A DNA stretch of 64,000 nucleotides, taken from Callipepla californica brunnescens. Its lineage: Eukaryota; Chordata; Aves; Galliformes; Odontophoridae. The notes below the pieces were generated by a model. That model ran no database searches, was not told the origin of the DNA, and saw only the letters and a program-made list of their open reading frames with translations. Both the position numbers and the translations under genes were made by a program. Within the stretch, counting starts at the first letter, position 1. The number at the start of each line of letters is the position of its first letter. Where the stretch lies: NCBI GenBank assembly GCA_023055505.1, contig JALIRH010000023.1, forward strand, positions 5,462,423 through 5,526,422, read 5' to 3'. Shown in pieces: positions 60,226 through 64,000 of this stretch.

Positions 60226-61190
60226 ATCTGAAAGAACCCAACAATTGTTCTTTATGAACCTCGTTCAAATGGCCTCAGATCATTGATTCAGCCTACATAG
60301 CTCCTTTTGTACGACCTTCCTATCCTCAGGTGGGTCAACATGCAAACTTACTGGGGGTGCAATCAATCCCCTTGTTCAAATGATTAATAAGGATGGCAGC
60401 CAGTCACATAAGCAAGTCTCCAATTGTCTGGGACTTCCACAGTTGATCAGGACTGCTGATAAATGATGAAAAATAGCTGGGCAAACACTTCCACCAGCTC
60501 GGTCAGTTTGTTCAAGTGAATCTTGTTGAAACTGATAGACTTGTGATAGCCTAGGAGCAGTAGCAGGTTACTAACTGCTTCTTTCTGACTTACTAGGTGT
60601 TTATTCTATCCCTTATCCCTGACTTCCAGCTCAGGAGACTGAGTACCCTGAGGATAGACTGTTTGACTATTAGAGACAGAAGCAAAGAAGACACTGAGTG
60701 CTTCCTCCTTTTCTTCATCCTTGGTGGTAATTTCCCTAGTAAATGATGGAGATTCTCCTTGGCTCCTTTTGCTGTTAATGCATTTATAAAAACAATTTTT
60801 TATCTTCTACAGCTATGGGCAAACAAATTTCTTGGCAGGCTTTTGCCTTTCTAATTTTCTCTCCATGCATCCTGGCAACATACTTACACTTTTCTTGACT
60901 CGTCTTCTTCCAAACATGGTAAACTCGTTTTGATCCAGAATGTCAGTGATTGCTCCCTGTTTAATTAGTATAGTCTTATTCCTCAGTGATTTATTTTATG
61001 ACACACAGGGATCTCTCTACTCTTGGACTTCTAAGAAATGTCTAGCCCTCCTGGAGCACTTCACTCATCAGGATTCACTCTCAAGGAACTATCCTGACTT
61101 ATGCCCTCAACAGTTCAAATTGTGCCCTCTGGAAGCCAGTCCAATGTAGTCTTGCTGACCCTGATTTGACCTGACCAAGAACTGAGTACA
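60226..61190 (-). pseudogene. CR1 ORF2 remnant, region between endonuclease and RT
   Basis: On the reverse strand decayed CR1 ORF2 can be followed. The HKSI/LRELAE-like block with IIYQQS and VPDNWRLA (about 60540-60400) is the start of the RT; upstream of it, the AFFASVF-type linker (about 60690-60640) and a run reaching about 61190 belong to the segment after the endonuclease. At 60226-60395 lies another RT part (complement of catgcaaacttactgggggt, the Asp-Asp box vicinity), so sequence between them has been lost near 60396. No frame is intact. It probably belongs to the same insertion as 59606-59850. Confidence 0.65.
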
Positions 61191-63034
61191 AAATCATTTT
61201 GTGATCACTACACTGTCACAGGCTGTTAACAAAAACTATTTAAACCAGTAATAGTCCATCAAACTAAGAAACAAAAATGAAAATAAGCAAACAAAAAATA
61301 GTATATTTAAATTCTGACCATCAGACTTGAGATGTGAAAATTTTTACTCAATAAACCAATGCTTTTATTCTCAACCTGTTCTGCCATATTTAAGATAAGG
61401 AATGACATGCACAGACTGTTTGGTTGGGAAACAAACAAACAAGAAAACATAAAACAAACATCCTCACTATGAACTGGAAAAGTAATTTTTGTTTGAGGAA
61501 GCAGTGTGTATATGTGTGCCTGTCAGTTACCTCTTTTGATGGGCTTCAAATCAAGCTTTATTTTTATTGTGTAATTTATTTTCATGTCTTCATAATGTCT
61601 TTTAGAAAAGAAGCAGTAAATTCATTAAAAAATGAATTAGTTACACCCATTCATCTTGTCTTTATGAAAAATAATATTACAAGTGTAACCATCATAAATA
61701 CATAATCGCCCACACACGTTTCATCCAGCCTTTCACTTAATTCTAGATAGATGTTCTATTTACTAGGAAACTCATCCACATACAATGTAACAGGATTCAT
61801 GTAAACTTCTAGGTTATCTGCTTGTTAATTCTGTGTTCCCAAGAATATAATTATGTTTTCTGACCAAAAAAAAAAAAAAAAAAAAAATTGCTTATATTTA
61901 TGTATTTATCTTTCAGTAATTATGCAGAAAAACAGTATTGTCTGATTATCTTGATACCATAAAAAATACGCTTAAGAATTTTTTTCCTTACTGATATATT
62001 ATTTTTGCATTTAAATAACTTTTTTTTTTTTAATTTCACTATTGTATAAGGGATTGGCAATTCACATAATTTATATTCCCGTATCAGGCTTATATAAATG
62101 TTTAGTTTTCCTTCATCCTTTTTTTTTTTTTTGTGTGTGTGTGTATGTGTGTGTGTGTCTTTTAAGTTAATTAAATTGTTCCATTTCTGTGTATGTTGTT
62201 CTTTACATGCTACATATGCCTTTCCCTTGACAATTTTTGTCTAATTTAACAGTGAACTTCTTTTGGTTTGATTCCCCACTAGTTAATACCTTTTGTGTGC
62301 TTCTACAGAGTTCTGCTTTATAAAACCTCGTGTATCTTCTGTTACTGTTTTGATTTCACTGTCTCACTTGATTTTTCTATGATAAGCTTCTCACCCTCCA
62401 GAATTTAAGCATTTGAATGCCTGTCATCTGATCGTGCCCTTTTTTCCACTTTTATCCTTGTCATTAATTTGTTAAATAACCAATATATGTTTGATATTGT
62501 TTTGATATTCTCATTTTTTAAATTTCCCCATGGATCAATTTGGCTGATTACCAATTCAGTTTCTGGAACTTCATGAGTTAGGAGAACATTTGAATAACAA
62601 GGATTGTGCTATCTCAGCTTTTAAGCTTACTTTGTTGTTTGTTTTTTTTTTTTTTTTTTGGTCAAACATATTCTGTATGCCAGAGCTGTCACGAAGACCT
62701 GCACAACCATTATGGAAAGAGCAAATATTTTTGTGCACCACATTGTGGGGAGTCATTTTTATATAATTTTCTCCTGCAAATGCTGCATACACTGTATTGT
62801 GCAGAGGAAAGGACTGGTATAAAAAATGGTTTGAAGCTTAACTCTTCTTCCTCAAGTATTTGAAAGGATATGTATACCAAGAGATAAAGAATGATTTATT
62901 ATCACCTAGAGTAGGTAAAAGAGTAACAAGGTGAAATCAGGAAATTAATGTTTAAATTAAATTCATATTTAAACTAAACAATGAGAAAGTACTTTTGATA
63001 GTGAAGTTCACTAGCCTGTGAAAATGTTTCATAA
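61191..63034. other. AT-rich non-genic sequence with simple repeats
   Basis: No gene or mobile element recognised. Poly-A of 22 at 61866-61887, poly-T plus (GT)n at 62119-62158, poly-T at 62642-62659. Confidence 0.55.
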
Positions 63035-63620
63035 CTTTATCAGCTGTGGCTGAGATAGAGTTAATCTTTTTATCATAGCTTGTATGGTGGTGTGGTTGGG
63101 ATTTTTGATTAACGCAGTGTTGATAATGAACCATCTTGTAAGCATTGCTTACACTAATTCAAGTTCTTTTCAGCTTCTTGTGTTGCTCTGTCAGTGAGTA
63201 CTTGTGAGAGCACAAGGAGCTGCCAGGGGACAGAATCAAGACAGATGATGCATGCTGTCCCATACAACAGGACATCATACTCAGCAATAAAATGTGGGGG
63301 TAAGTAGTGAAAAGAGGGGAAGATGTTCTAAGTTAGGGCATTTCTATTCCATAGTGACTTTTACATGCAATGAAAACCCACTTTTCTGGAAATGGTTGAA
63401 CACCTCGTATGGCTAACAATGAAAAATAATGAATGAATGGCACTACTTTCCTCTCCATACATGCATATGTTCATGCATACACAGCTTTCCCTTTACCTAT
63501 TGAACTGTCTTTATTTCAACACAGGTGAGTTGTTTACTTCGACTTTTCCAGTTCTCTTTTCCATCCCACTGTAGTGATATGACCAAGCAACTGCGCAGTG
63601 CCTACTGGAGTTAATCTAAA
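63035..63620 (+). mobile_element. Old solo LTR, ERVL-like avian type
   Basis: Segments in order fit a common avian LTR: ctgtggctgagatagagtta, acgcagtgttgataatgaac, gcattgcttacactaattca, cttttcagcttcttgtgttg, gacatcatactcagcaataa (decayed TATA region), atggttgaacacctcgtatg, tttacctattgaactgtctt. The last block is the R/polyadenylation area with a mutated signal. Ends are approximate; it shares its middle with the LTR at 48615. Recognised from memory, unconfirmed. Confidence 0.65.
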
Positions 63621-64000
63621 ATATTAAAGAAAGATTAAGTACAGAATGAGGAAATGTTGCAAAGAAGAAGCAATGATTTTTTCAAATTAAAACAGGGCAG
63701 GTGATGACAAAAATATTTTCCATCTTTATTTTTGTCTATACTTTTTCAATTTCAGTACTGAATGTTATGTGCCAAGAGGTTTTGCAAGAACACAACCTTT
63801 CTTCGAACTGACATAAATCAGAAATTCTTAGGTTTCTAGTCATCATGCTGCTATTAAATTGCTAAGCTCTGTAACATTTAAGAGTCTTTAAGTCCTCTAG
63901 TCAGTCATTATGTGACTGGTAAAGACCAAACAGATCATTAATACTTAAACAGCTATCAGTGTTTTAAATTTTCTATTGCAGAATCAAAAATGTCACTCAT
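63621..64000. other. AT-rich sequence to window end
   Basis: No gene or repeat recognised. Confidence 0.55.

Overview
This is 64 kb of AT-rich vertebrate DNA, most likely from a bird. The evidence is at least ten chicken-repeat-1 (CR1) LINE copies ending in the avian-type octamer tail (attctatg/attctgtg), several ERVL-type LTRs of kinds common in bird genomes, a betaretrovirus-like class II fossil, and a mariner fragment resembling the chicken mariner. A galliform is plausible but not proven. I found no convincing host gene: no multi-exon coding pattern, no CpG-island promoter, and no long ATG-led frame outside mobile elements. The window reads as intergenic or deep intronic sequence.

Layout. 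1-2250 is a decayed class II endogenous retrovirus (nucleocapsid, protease, RT, RNase H) that keeps two canonical -1 frameshift heptamers. It breaks off at a probable LTR in the opposite orientation (about 2248-2768), followed by a CR1 end and a (CCCTA)n array. 3264-9330 is plain AT-rich sequence. 9336-14760 is a nest of CR1 copies, a mariner piece and an LTR stub. It ends with a long reverse-strand CR1 that still shows the ORF1 esterase GDSL motif, but whose ORF2 lacks most of the RT. A (GGGAA)n array lies at 16340-16634. A CR1 at 19985-21225 carries a CR1 tail of about 46 bp inserted within it. 21859-31385 holds two diverged copies of one LTR family on either side of another CR1.

The centrepiece is 40149-43503, a short, young, reverse-strand ERVL-like provirus. 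Its two nearly identical LTRs are flanked by a 5-bp CTGTC duplication, and it has a lysine-type primer binding site and a polypurine tract. Between the LTRs there is essentially one open frame. Gag, protease, the catalytic RT core and env are absent, and the primer binding site runs directly into the RT tail, RNase H and integrase. All RNase H and integrase catalytic residues are present. The rest (43509-64000) is AT-rich sequence with CR1 fragments, another member of the provirus LTR family with a perfect 5-bp duplication (55483-56012), two older LTRs of a different ERVL-like type (48615 and 63035), and several long microsatellites.

No cellular pathway or operon is present. The main biology is the history of retroelement insertion and decay, plus one recent, internally deleted provirus whose RNase H-integrase frame is still intact. 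All family assignments come from reading the sequence; none was confirmed by a database search.
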